Shown here: piece by piece, positions 1 through 5,508 of the stretch
How positions within the stretch are numbered: position 1 is the first letter of the stretch
How the letters are laid out: every line of letters starts with the position of its first letter
From: Actinomycetes bacterium
Lineage (GTDB): Bacteria > Actinomycetota > Acidimicrobiia > Spongiisociales > UBA5794
Direction of reading: 5' to 3'
NCBI GenBank assembly: GCA_024640745.1
Contig: JAHEEL010000147.1
Coordinates: forward strand, 1 to 5,806
Length of the DNA: 5,806 bases
Program-made: the position numbers and the translations under genes
Notes under the pieces: model-generated
The model's database searches: none
Told to the model about the DNA's origin: nothing
Seen by the model: the letters and a program-made list of their open reading frames with translations, nothing else

Positions 1-93
1 GGCCGTCTTTCGTGTTCGGTGGATCGGATCCCCCGTGGACTCGAAGTCCTGAGGACCGTCGACCTCGAACACATCGTCGGTGACTGCAGCCAT
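1..93 (-). CDS. Probable cytochrome c oxidase subunit III, N-terminal fragment (runs off left edge)
   Basis: An ATG at 93-91 opens a minus-strand frame that stays open for 31 codons to the window edge. The visible peptide begins MAAVTDDVFEVDGPQDFEST and ends in a basic stretch, HRTRKTA. No membrane segment is reached. The ctaD stop codon and this ATG share one base (TGATG), which suggests translational coupling. A purine-rich GAGGGG lies 9 nt upstream, inside the ctaD 3' end. Subunit III (ctaE) commonly follows subunits II and I in such operons and has a short polar N-terminus before its first helix, so ctaE is the best guess. That identity is inferred from position, not from recognised domain sequence. 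A small subunit IV-like protein or another operon member is possible. The reality of the gene is well supported, its name only moderately. Confidence 0.7.
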   Translation of the reverse strand, partial: MAAVTDDVFEVDGPQDFESTGDPIHRTRKTA

Positions 94-1967
94 CAGTGAG
101 AACCCCTCGTGACCGGTTCCGCCGCCCATCCGACCAGCCCCCACAACGTCACGACGGCGCCGGCTGCGAGCACGGCAAAGCCGATCACGCCAGAGGAGAT
201 GAACACGAGACCGGCACCGAGCACGGCAACGCCCGCCGCCGAAACAAGCGGGTAGTACGAGGGCGACGGCATGTGGATGCCGCCCGTCTCCTCCACGACG
301 TCCGGCTTGCCGGCCTGTTCGGGCGTGAGCCTCACCGCACGGCCCCCTTCGTCCTCACCGTACTTCTGGTACCAGAAGTCATCCTGGTGGTGCACGATCG
401 GAATCTCATCGAAGTTGTGCACCGGCGGTGGCGACGTGGTCGACCACTCGAGTGTCCTGGCGTCCCAAGGGTCATTGCCGGCAATCTTGCCGTTGCGATA
501 GCTGACGATCACGTTCCAGATGAAGAAGAGGAACGACACGGCGATCAGGAAGGCGCCGACCGTCGACATGAGGTTCCACAGGTCCCACCCCATGCCTTCG
601 GCGTACCGGTAGGTTCGCCGGGGCATGCCGTCGAGACCGAGGATGTGCTGCGGAGCGAACGTGAGATTGAACCCGAGGAACATCAGCCAGAAGTGCCAGT
701 ACCCCAACGTTGCATTCAGCAGTCGCCCGGTCCACTTGGGGAACCAGTAATAGGCGCCGGCAACGTAGCCGAACACGGCGCCACCGAACAACACGTAGTG
801 GAAATGGGCCACCACGTAGTAGCTGTCGTGCTGCTGGGTGTTCGCCGGGACGACGGCGTGCGTGACGCCGGAGATACCACCGATGAGGAACATCGCGATG
901 AAGCCGATCGCGAACAGCATCGGGGTCGGGAAGGTCAGCTTCCCGCCCCACATCGTCCCTATCCAGTTGAAGATCTTCACGCCGGTCGGAATCGCAATCA
1001 GCATCGTTGCCAGACCGAATCCGGCCTCGGCCACGGGCCCCATCCCGGCCGTGAACATGTGGTGCGCCCATACGCCGAATCCGAGGAACCCGATGGCGAT
1101 TCCGGAGAAGACCACGAAGGCGTAGCCGAAGATGGGCTTCCGGGAGAAGACGGGGAGGACTTCGGAGATGATCCCCATCGCAGGAAGGATCAGCACATAC
1201 ACCTCGGGGTGGCCGAAGATCCAGAACAAATGCTGCCAGAGCAGCGGGTCACCGGCAGCCTGTGCCTCGTAGAAGAGCGCTCCGAAGTTGCGGTCGAAGA
1301 AGATCTGCCAGAGGCCGACTCCGATGACCGGAAGGCTGAAGATGAGCAGGAACGACGTTACGACGGTCATCCAGACGAAGATCGGCATCCGCATGAGCGT
1401 CATGCCGGGAGCCCGCATCGTGAAGATCGTGGCGACGAAGTTGATCGACGACCCCAGCGAGGCGTACCCGAGCAACTGCGCCCCGATGGAGTAGTAGTCC
1501 ATCCGGACGTACTCGGTGATCTGCGTCGACAGCGGGGCATATCCCACCCAGGCGCCGTCCGGCGATCCCCCGAGGAAGAAGGACGAGGTCAATAGCACGA
1601 CACTGAACAGGAAGAGCCAGTACGAGAAAGCGTTGAGGCGCGGGAACGCGACATCCCTCGCTCCGATCATCAATGGAACGAAGTAGTTCTGGAACGCCGC
1701 CGCGATCGGCATCACGACGGCGAACACCATCGTGAGGCCGTGCATGGTGAACAGCTGGTTGTAGGCGTCGGCGGATACCAGCGTGCCGTTCGCCGTCGCC
1801 AGCTGCATCCGGATGAGGAGTGCCTCGACCCCGGCGACGATGAAGAAGACCAGAGCCGACACGGCGTAGAGGATCCCGATCCGCTTGTGATCGATCGTTG
1901 TGATCCAACTCCACAGACCCTTCGTCGAGGGCGTGTAACCGAGGTCTTCCGTGGTTGTCATCGCCAC
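93..1967 (-). CDS. ctaD: Cytochrome c oxidase subunit I (aa3/caa3 type)
   Basis: Catalytic subunit of the terminal heme-copper oxidase in the cytoplasmic membrane. It reduces O2 to water and pumps protons. The 624-residue protein has the full 12-helix core with all ligands visible: H76 (TMHGLTMVF) and H390 for heme a, H388 for heme a3 (AHFHYV), and H253, H302 and H303 for CuB. Y257 in GHPEVY is the residue cross-linked to H253 in known enzymes. The D-channel entry D105 and N112 (GARDVAFPRLN), E255, and the K-channel K331 (PTGVKIFNW) are all present, so this is an A1-type proton pump. After a polar linker at about 495-565, the motif HMPSPSYYP introduces two more predicted helices (about 572-614). 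The start is GTG at 1967 (6 nt after GGAGG) or ATG at 1961 (12 nt after it, giving MTTTEDLGY). It lies 28 nt after ctaC and overlaps the next gene by 1 nt. Confidence 0.97.
   Translation of the reverse strand: MAMTTTEDLGYTPSTKGLWSWITTIDHKRIGILYAVSALVFFIVAGVEALLIRMQLATANGTLVSADAYNQLFTMHGLTMVFAVVMPIAAAFQNYFVPLMIGARDVAFPRLNAFSYWLFLFSVVLLTSSFFLGGSPDGAWVGYAPLSTQITEYVRMDYYSIGAQLLGYASLGSSINFVATIFTMRAPGMTLMRMPIFVWMTVVTSFLLIFSLPVIGVGLWQIFFDRNFGALFYEAQAAGDPLLWQHLFWIFGHPEVYVLILPAMGIISEVLPVFSRKPIFGYAFVVFSGIAIGFLGFGVWAHHMFTAGMGPVAEAGFGLATMLIAIPTGVKIFNWIGTMWGGKLTFPTPMLFAIGFIAMFLIGGISGVTHAVVPANTQQHDSYYVVAHFHYVLFGGAVFGYVAGAYYWFPKWTGRLLNATLGYWHFWLMFLGFNLTFAPQHILGLDGMPRRTYRYAEGMGWDLWNLMSTVGAFLIAVSFLFFIWNVIVSYRNGKIAGNDPWDARTLEWSTTSPPPVHNFDEIPIVHHQDDFWYQKYGEDEGGRAVRLTPEQAGKPDVVEETGGIHMPSPSYYPLVSAAGVAVLGAGLVFISSGVIGFAVLAAGAVVTLWGLVGWAAEPVTRGSH
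103..108 (-). promoter_or_regulatory. Ribosome binding site for the gene following ctaD
   Basis: On the minus strand GAGGGG (108 to 103) precedes the ATG at 93 with a 9-nt spacer. It lies within the last codons of ctaD. Together with the TGATG overlap it fixes the downstream start and supports coupled translation. Confidence 0.6.
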
Positions 1968-1973
1968 GAGCTA

Positions 1974-1978
1974 CCTCC
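1974..1978 (-). promoter_or_regulatory. Ribosome binding site of ctaD
   Basis: A perfect GGAGG reads on the minus strand from 1978 to 1974, within the 28-nt ctaC-ctaD gap. Spacing is 6 nt to the GTG at 1967 and 12 nt to the ATG at 1961. Spacing slightly favours GTG, while codon strength and the look of the N-terminus favour ATG. The two starts differ by only two residues. Confidence 0.7.
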
Positions 1979-1995
1979 CCGAGCCATTCGTTCGA

Positions 1996-3117
1996 TCACT
2001 TCCACATCTCCAATAGCGCAACGAGTTCCGCGATCTGTTGGTCATCGAGCCCGTAGTCCGGCATCCCCATGATCCGGCCGGCGGCGAGGTCGTTCATCTC
2101 GGGCGACATCGGCTTCACCGATGCCGGATTGTCGATCCACTCGGCGAGGTGCTCCGTCGTGTTGTCCTCGATGCCTGCGCCGATCGAGGTGCGACTGCCG
2201 AAATGGGTGAGATCCGGGCCGAGGGCGGCACCGATGACGTCGACCGTCCCCTCCGGCGTTTCGACCTTCGCCTGGTGACAGGTCGTGCAGAGGGCGGTGA
2301 ACGTCTCGTAGCCGGCCGCTTCGGGCCCTTCGGTCGGCACCGGCGACGCTGCGAGTTGCTCGGCCGACCACGCCTCGAAGTCGGATTCCCCGTCCAGGAA
2401 CACGCGGAACCGCATGTCGGCGTGCGCCAGTCCGCAGTACTCGGCACACTGGCCCTTGATCATGTCACCGGCTGTTCCCGGGTCGGGTGTGATCTTGAGG
2501 TAGTTGAAACGACCGGGTACCACGTCCCGCTTCCCGGCCAGGCTCGGCACCCAGAAGCTGTGGATCACGTCTGCCGACGTCATTTGCAGTTCGGAGGTCG
2601 TCCCCGCCGGAAGGTGCAGTTCGTTCGCGGTGGTGAGGGGCCGCCCGTCCCCATCGAGGATGTCGGGATACCGGAATTCCCACCACCACTGATGTCCGAT
2701 GACTTCGACCCGAAGGAAGTCGCCCTCGGCGGGTCGGCGCAGGTCGAAGAGGGTGGTGAGCGTCGGGACGGCGATCACGGCGAGGATCACGACGGGGATG
2801 ATCGACCACACGATCTCGAGCCGGGTGTTGCCGTGAACCTGCTTCGGCTCGGCTTCGTCTCCCGGCCGCTTGCGGAATCGAACGATCGCGTAGATCAATG
2901 CGGCCTCGACTACCACGAACACGCCGAACCCGATCCAGAACACGAGATCCCAGAGCCGGTCGATCTGCTCGGCCTCGACCGATTGTGGATTCAAGGACGA
3001 CTGCGGCAGATCGCTCGAGCACGACGCAAGGAAGAGCGCTCCGAGCACTACAGCGGCCACGCCGACATACCCGACAGATCGGCGGCGAGCGGCATCCTTT
3101 CGCACGGATTGTTTCAC
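1996..3117 (-). CDS. ctaC: Cytochrome c oxidase subunit II with fused cytochrome c domain (caa3 type), lipoprotein
   Basis: Electron-entry subunit of the oxidase. It takes electrons through its own cytochrome c and CuA and passes them to subunit I. From the GTG at 3117 it is 373 residues. A basic N-terminus (KQSVRKDAARRR) and hydrophobic stretch end in a lipobox LASC, with C33 as the probable lipidated cysteine. Two helices follow (about 57-78 and 103-124), then the aromatic GHQWWWEFRYP. The CuA ligands are H186, C224, E226, C228, H232 and M235 (CAEYCGLAHADM). The C-terminal class I cytochrome c has CTTCH at 277-281 and a GPDLTHFGSR segment, with M352 in GMPDYGLDD the most likely axial methionine. 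An in-frame TTG at 3180 would add 21 residues, but it coincides with the -35 box and would spoil the signal peptide. GGGGA lies 5 nt before the chosen GTG. GTG at 3105 is a weaker alternative. Confidence 0.95.
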   Translation of the reverse strand: MKQSVRKDAARRRSVGYVGVAAVVLGALFLASCSSDLPQSSLNPQSVEAEQIDRLWDLVFWIGFGVFVVVEAALIYAIVRFRKRPGDEAEPKQVHGNTRLEIVWSIIPVVILAVIAVPTLTTLFDLRRPAEGDFLRVEVIGHQWWWEFRYPDILDGDGRPLTTANELHLPAGTTSELQMTSADVIHSFWVPSLAGKRDVVPGRFNYLKITPDPGTAGDMIKGQCAEYCGLAHADMRFRVFLDGESDFEAWSAEQLAASPVPTEGPEAAGYETFTALCTTCHQAKVETPEGTVDVIGAALGPDLTHFGSRTSIGAGIEDNTTEHLAEWIDNPASVKPMSPEMNDLAAGRIMGMPDYGLDDQQIAELVALLEMWK

Positions 3118-3122
3118 ACAGT

Positions 3123-3127
3123 TCCCC
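3123..3127 (-). promoter_or_regulatory. Ribosome binding site deciding the ctaC start
   Basis: GGGGA reads on the minus strand from 3127 to 3123, 5 nt before the GTG at 3117. No comparable site precedes the longer TTG start at 3180, and the GTG at 3105 would be 17 nt away. This is part of the case for the 373-residue form. Confidence 0.5.
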
Positions 3128-3151
3128 AGGGAGGCGACCGAAGTGGGCGGG

Positions 3152-3180
3152 ATAGTAAACCGCTGCAGCTTTTGCGGCAA
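3152..3180 (-). promoter_or_regulatory. Probable sigma-70-type promoter of the ctaC-ctaD operon
   Basis: Reading the minus strand, TTGCCG (3180-3175) and TACTAT (3157-3152) are separated by exactly 17 nt. This is a good match to the -35/-10 consensus in an otherwise GC-rich region. Transcription would start near 3145, giving a leader of about 28 nt before the ctaC GTG at 3117. The element lies in the gap after the YibE/F gene, whose stop is at 3190. It would let the oxidase genes be expressed independently. An 8-bp palindrome GCTGCAGC (3162-3169) lies in the spacer and could be an operator, though this is speculative. Confidence 0.55.
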
Positions 3181-3189
3181 CGAGCTTTC

Positions 3190-4641
3190 TCAGACCGTGG
3201 CGTCGGGCTGGACTGTCGATCGAGCGCGAGCGAATCGCGCTGCGAGCCAGGTCGTGAGCGGCACTGCAGCAACGAGGCCCATGCTCCCGATCAACGTTCG
3301 GACGATCTCGATGGCCACGACCTCGCTGTTCGCAATGGTGCCGAGCGACTGGCGGGCCAGCACGAACAGCACGAGGAGCGGGAGCGAGGCCCCCGCATAG
3401 GCAAGCAGCAGGGTATTGACGATCGACGCGATGTGGTCGCGCCCAACTCGGAGTGCTCGTCGAAACAACCCGGACGAGTCGAGGGCAGGGTTGGCGGAGC
3501 GCAGCTCCCACACCGTTGCGGCCTGAGTGATCGTCACATCGTCGAGTGCGCCGGCGGCACCGAGCACGATCCCGGCAAGAACGAGCCCGGACACGTCGAT
3601 GCCGTCGAAGAACGTCAGCAGCGAACTCTCCTCCGCCGCCAGGCCGCTGAATCGTGCGGCAGCCACCGTGATCGCCGAAAGAACGGCGGTCAGCGTCAAC
3701 GCGGAGACCATGCCGAGCAGTGCGATCGTGGTCATGCGATTCAACCCATGGGCGAGGTACATGGTCACGAAAGCGATGCCCGCAGAGCCGAACACCGCAA
3801 CAAGGACCGCGCTCCGTCCGTCGAGGATTGCCGGGAGAACGAAGAGGAGAAGGATGAGCACGCTGATGACCAGGCCCACGAGGGCCGTAGCGCCCCGCCA
3901 TCCGCCCAGCGCCACGACGAAGAGTGCGAACACCACCGCAACGCCGATCAGCAGGGTCCGGCGGTCGAAATCGGCGAATCGGTATACCTCCTGCGGCTCC
4001 ATGGGACGGACCGAGAGCATTTCGAGCTGGTCACCGTCGTAGACGTAGTCGACGAGCACCTCTTCACCGACACGGAGGTCGGCGGCCGCTTCGCCTTGGT
4101 AGGCCTCGAACAGAGCGGTTGCGGTGGTGCCTCCATCGTCGACAAGTAGCTCGATGGCGATGCACTCGACCTCGGAATCGAACGAGCATGGCGTCATGGA
4201 TGTCGATTCGACGGTCGCCGTCCGAGCCACGCGGGAGAGCACCACGCGGTCACCTACCGAGAACGCCGGCGTGGTTGCTCCCGGAAAGAACTCCTGCACG
4301 AACACAAACCCGGCATCCGGCCCGTCATCCAGCTTGAAGCCCACGACCGTGCACGTCTCCGTCTCGACGCCCGCGCACGGCCGCTCGGCCACGTCGTCGA
4401 CGGTCGCATGGTGAAACTCGGTCGGAACGCCGAGAGCGGCGAGGTCGTCGGCCTGGGCACGTGACGCTCCGGTGGGTCGCAGCGCGACCATGCCAATCAT
4501 CACGACCACGCCCAACGCGACGCCGAACGCGACGAACGGGTCGACGCGCCCCCGCGAGCGGCGGGACGGCTGCTCGTTCTCGTCGACGTACGCCTGCCAC
4601 TCGTCGATCGGGCCCGGAGGAAGCGCTTCGTCCTCAGCCAT
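3190..4641 (-). CDS. YibE/F-family multi-pass membrane protein with duplicated extracytoplasmic module
   Basis: A 483-residue integral membrane protein. The family signature GALDDVTITQAATVWEL (364-380) and YAGASLPLLVLF (415-426) identify it as YibE/F-like, a family of uncertain function often presumed to be transporters. Layout: acidic cytoplasmic tail 1-34, helix about 35-54, an extracytoplasmic domain of about 170 residues (55-228), then some seven helices from 229 to 470. The extracytoplasmic part contains two similar halves, each starting PC-x7-C (C89/C97 and C152/C160), followed 8 residues later by DDG and then by VGD or VGE. The cysteines could form disulfides. The ATG at 4641 is chosen because the frame upstream to 4929 overlaps the oppositely oriented permease gene. 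There is no ribosome binding site, and GATACT 7 nt upstream suggests a leaderless mRNA. It precedes ctaC by 72 nt. A link to the oxidase is unproven. Confidence 0.88.
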   Translation of the reverse strand: MAEDEALPPGPIDEWQAYVDENEQPSRRSRGRVDPFVAFGVALGVVVMIGMVALRPTGASRAQADDLAALGVPTEFHHATVDDVAERPCAGVETETCTVVGFKLDDGPDAGFVFVQEFFPGATTPAFSVGDRVVLSRVARTATVESTSMTPCSFDSEVECIAIELLVDDGGTTATALFEAYQGEAAADLRVGEEVLVDYVYDGDQLEMLSVRPMEPQEVYRFADFDRRTLLIGVAVVFALFVVALGGWRGATALVGLVISVLILLLFVLPAILDGRSAVLVAVFGSAGIAFVTMYLAHGLNRMTTIALLGMVSALTLTAVLSAITVAAARFSGLAAEESSLLTFFDGIDVSGLVLAGIVLGAAGALDDVTITQAATVWELRSANPALDSSGLFRRALRVGRDHIASIVNTLLLAYAGASLPLLVLFVLARQSLGTIANSEVVAIEIVRTLIGSMGLVAAVPLTTWLAARFARARSTVQPDATV

Positions 4642-4647
4642 GGGGTC

Positions 4648-4653
4648 AGTATC
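4648..4653 (-). promoter_or_regulatory. Putative -10 element of the YibE/F gene (leaderless)
   Basis: On the minus strand GATACT (4653-4648) ends 6 nt before the ATG at 4641, so transcription would begin at or next to the A of the start codon. No Shine-Dalgarno sequence precedes that ATG. Leaderless genes of this layout are common in actinobacteria. No convincing -35 hexamer is seen at 16-18 nt spacing, so the call is tentative. Confidence 0.35.
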
Positions 4654-4670
4654 GCACCGCCAACCGGTGC

Positions 4671-4704
4671 TACACCACACCACCCGTATCGTTGCCCGAG
4701 TGTC
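4671..4704 (+). repeat. 34-bp direct repeat, copy 1
   Basis: This segment, starting TACACCACACCACCCGTATC and ending GAGTGTC, is repeated exactly at 4760-4793 with an 89-bp offset. It lies between the divergent YibE/F and permease genes. It contains a TATCGT -10-like hexamer (4687-4692) and a GTG at 4700, mirroring the layout at the permease start. The flanking bases on both sides differ between copies, so the exact identity stops sharply at 34 bp. Confidence 0.9.
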
Positions 4705-4708
4705 GCGG

Positions 4709-4720
4709 GCCGCAAGCGGC
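4709..4720. other. Small inverted repeat between the direct repeats
   Basis: GCCG-CAAG-CGGC forms a 4-bp stem with a 4-nt loop, or a 5-bp stem with a 2-nt loop, just after copy 1 of the 34-bp repeat. It is short and GC-rich, so chance is quite possible in this base composition. Confidence 0.3.
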
Positions 4721-4726
4721 ACGTTC

Positions 4727-4745
4727 CAGTTTCCTTCGGAAACTG
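4727..4745. other. Perfect 8-bp hairpin in the divergent intergenic region
   Basis: CAGTTTCC (4727-4734) and GGAAACTG (4738-4745) are exact reverse complements with a TTC loop. The hairpin lies between the two copies of the 34-bp repeat. No T-tract follows on either strand, so it is not a typical intrinsic terminator. It could be a protein-binding operator or a structured element in a transcript begun at copy 1. Confidence 0.55.
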
Positions 4746-4759
4746 CCGACCACAAGAGG

Positions 4760-4793
4760 TACACCACACCACCCGTATCGTTGCCCGAGTGTC
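4760..4793 (+). repeat. 34-bp direct repeat, copy 2 (overlaps permease start)
   Basis: This is an exact copy of 4671-4704. Its last five bases, GTGTC, are the start codon and the first two bases of the second codon of the permease gene at 4789. It therefore carries the immediate 5' control region of that gene, including TATCGT at 4776-4781. Confidence 0.9.
4776..4781 (+). promoter_or_regulatory. Putative -10 element of the permease gene (leaderless)
   Basis: TATCGT fits the TAnnnT form of -10 boxes and ends 7 nt before the GTG at 4789, which would place the transcript start at the start codon. No ribosome binding site is visible upstream of that GTG. No good -35 is seen at normal spacing. 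The same hexamer and spacing occur in repeat copy 1 (4687-4692, GTG 4700). Confidence 0.35.
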
Positions 4794-5505
4794 TGCCGCC
4801 GCCCTCGTTGTTGCTCTCGTCGTGACGTTTCTTGCGGCGTCGATCCAGGGCGTGGTCGGCATGGGGTTTGCCCTGGTGTCGGTGCCGATCCTGGCGCTGA
4901 TCGACCCGTCGCTCGCACCGGTTCCGCAACTGCTGGTCACGATGCCGCTAACGCTCACCATGGCTTGGCGCGAGCGCCGCCACGTCGACGTGTCCGGGAT
5001 CGGGTGGATCGTCGCCGGACGCATCCCGGGCGCCATCATCGGCGTTGCACTCCTCGCGGTGGCCACACAGACCACGCTCGACGTAACCATCGCCGTGATC
5101 GTCCTCCTGGCCGTTGCGATCGTTGCATCCGGATATCACGTGCGCCGCACCCCCACCACGGAACTCGGCGCCGGAACCCTCGCAGGCGTGTCGGGCATGG
5201 TGGCCTCGATCGGCGGCCCGCCTCTCGCGTTGCTCTACTCGCGGGATGACGGCCCGACTCGCCGCTCGAACCTCGCGGTCGTCTTCAGTCTCGGGCTCGT
5301 CGTGACGTTGACGACCCGCCTCGCAACCGGCAACCTCTCCTGGCAGGACGCTGCGGTTGCGCTTGTGCTCTTCCCGGCCGTGATCCTTGGCTACCTGGCG
5401 AGCCTTCGCTTCAAGAATCGGGTTCCGCAGCGATCGGCCCGTATCGCAATCCTGGTGCTCTCCGTCGCCGGCGCCCTCGGCTTGCTTGTTCGCGCCATCC
5501 TGTAG
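4789..5505 (+). CDS. TauE/SafE-family membrane transporter
   Basis: A 238-residue, almost wholly hydrophobic protein with about seven to eight predicted helices. The two halves carry the glycine-rich motifs typical of TauE/SafE (DUF81) permeases: an N-terminal SIQGVVGMGFALVSVPIL (18-35) and, in the second half, AGVSGMVASIGGPPLALLY (132-150). The length is usual for the family, and a charged loop (RERRHVD, 61-67) separates early helices. Members export or import small anions such as sulfite, sulfoacetate or other organosulfur compounds. The substrate here cannot be told from sequence, and no sulfur genes are nearby. The start is GTG at 4789, the only start giving the full first helix. It lacks a ribosome binding site and sits inside the 34-bp repeat. 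It is divergent from the YibE/F gene and convergent with the next gene, with 3 nt between the two stops. Confidence 0.9.
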   Translation: MSAAALVVALVVTFLAASIQGVVGMGFALVSVPILALIDPSLAPVPQLLVTMPLTLTMAWRERRHVDVSGIGWIVAGRIPGAIIGVALLAVATQTTLDVTIAVIVLLAVAIVASGYHVRRTPTTELGAGTLAGVSGMVASIGGPPLALLYSRDDGPTRRSNLAVVFSLGLVVTLTTRLATGNLSWQDAAVALVLFPAVILGYLASLRFKNRVPQRSARIAILVLSVAGALGLLVRAIL

Positions 5506-5508
5506 CCG

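Noticed and set aside
96..1595. A 499-codon plus-strand frame opposite ctaD
   Set aside because: It lies wholly antisense to a fully conserved ctaD, and its composition is low-complexity and charged. It is a GC-driven shadow frame.
2038..4149. A 703-codon open frame on the plus strand opposite ctaC and the YibE/F gene
   Set aside because: It is antisense to two well-supported genes. Its translation is rich in Arg, His, Glu and Asp with no recognisable domain or membrane pattern, as expected for a shadow frame in GC-rich DNA.
4727..4745. Hairpin as an intrinsic terminator
   Set aside because: No run of T follows the stem on either strand, and it lies upstream of both divergent genes rather than downstream of one.
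4671..4793. The repeat pair as a minimal CRISPR array
   Set aside because: There are only two copies with a 55-bp intervening segment, the repeat overlaps a start codon, and no cas genes are present. A duplication explains it better.
4642..4929. N-terminal extension of the YibE/F frame up to 4929
   Set aside because: It would overlap the divergent permease gene and run through both 34-bp repeats. It adds a basic segment with no resemblance to the family. The ATG at 4641 gives a normal N-terminus.
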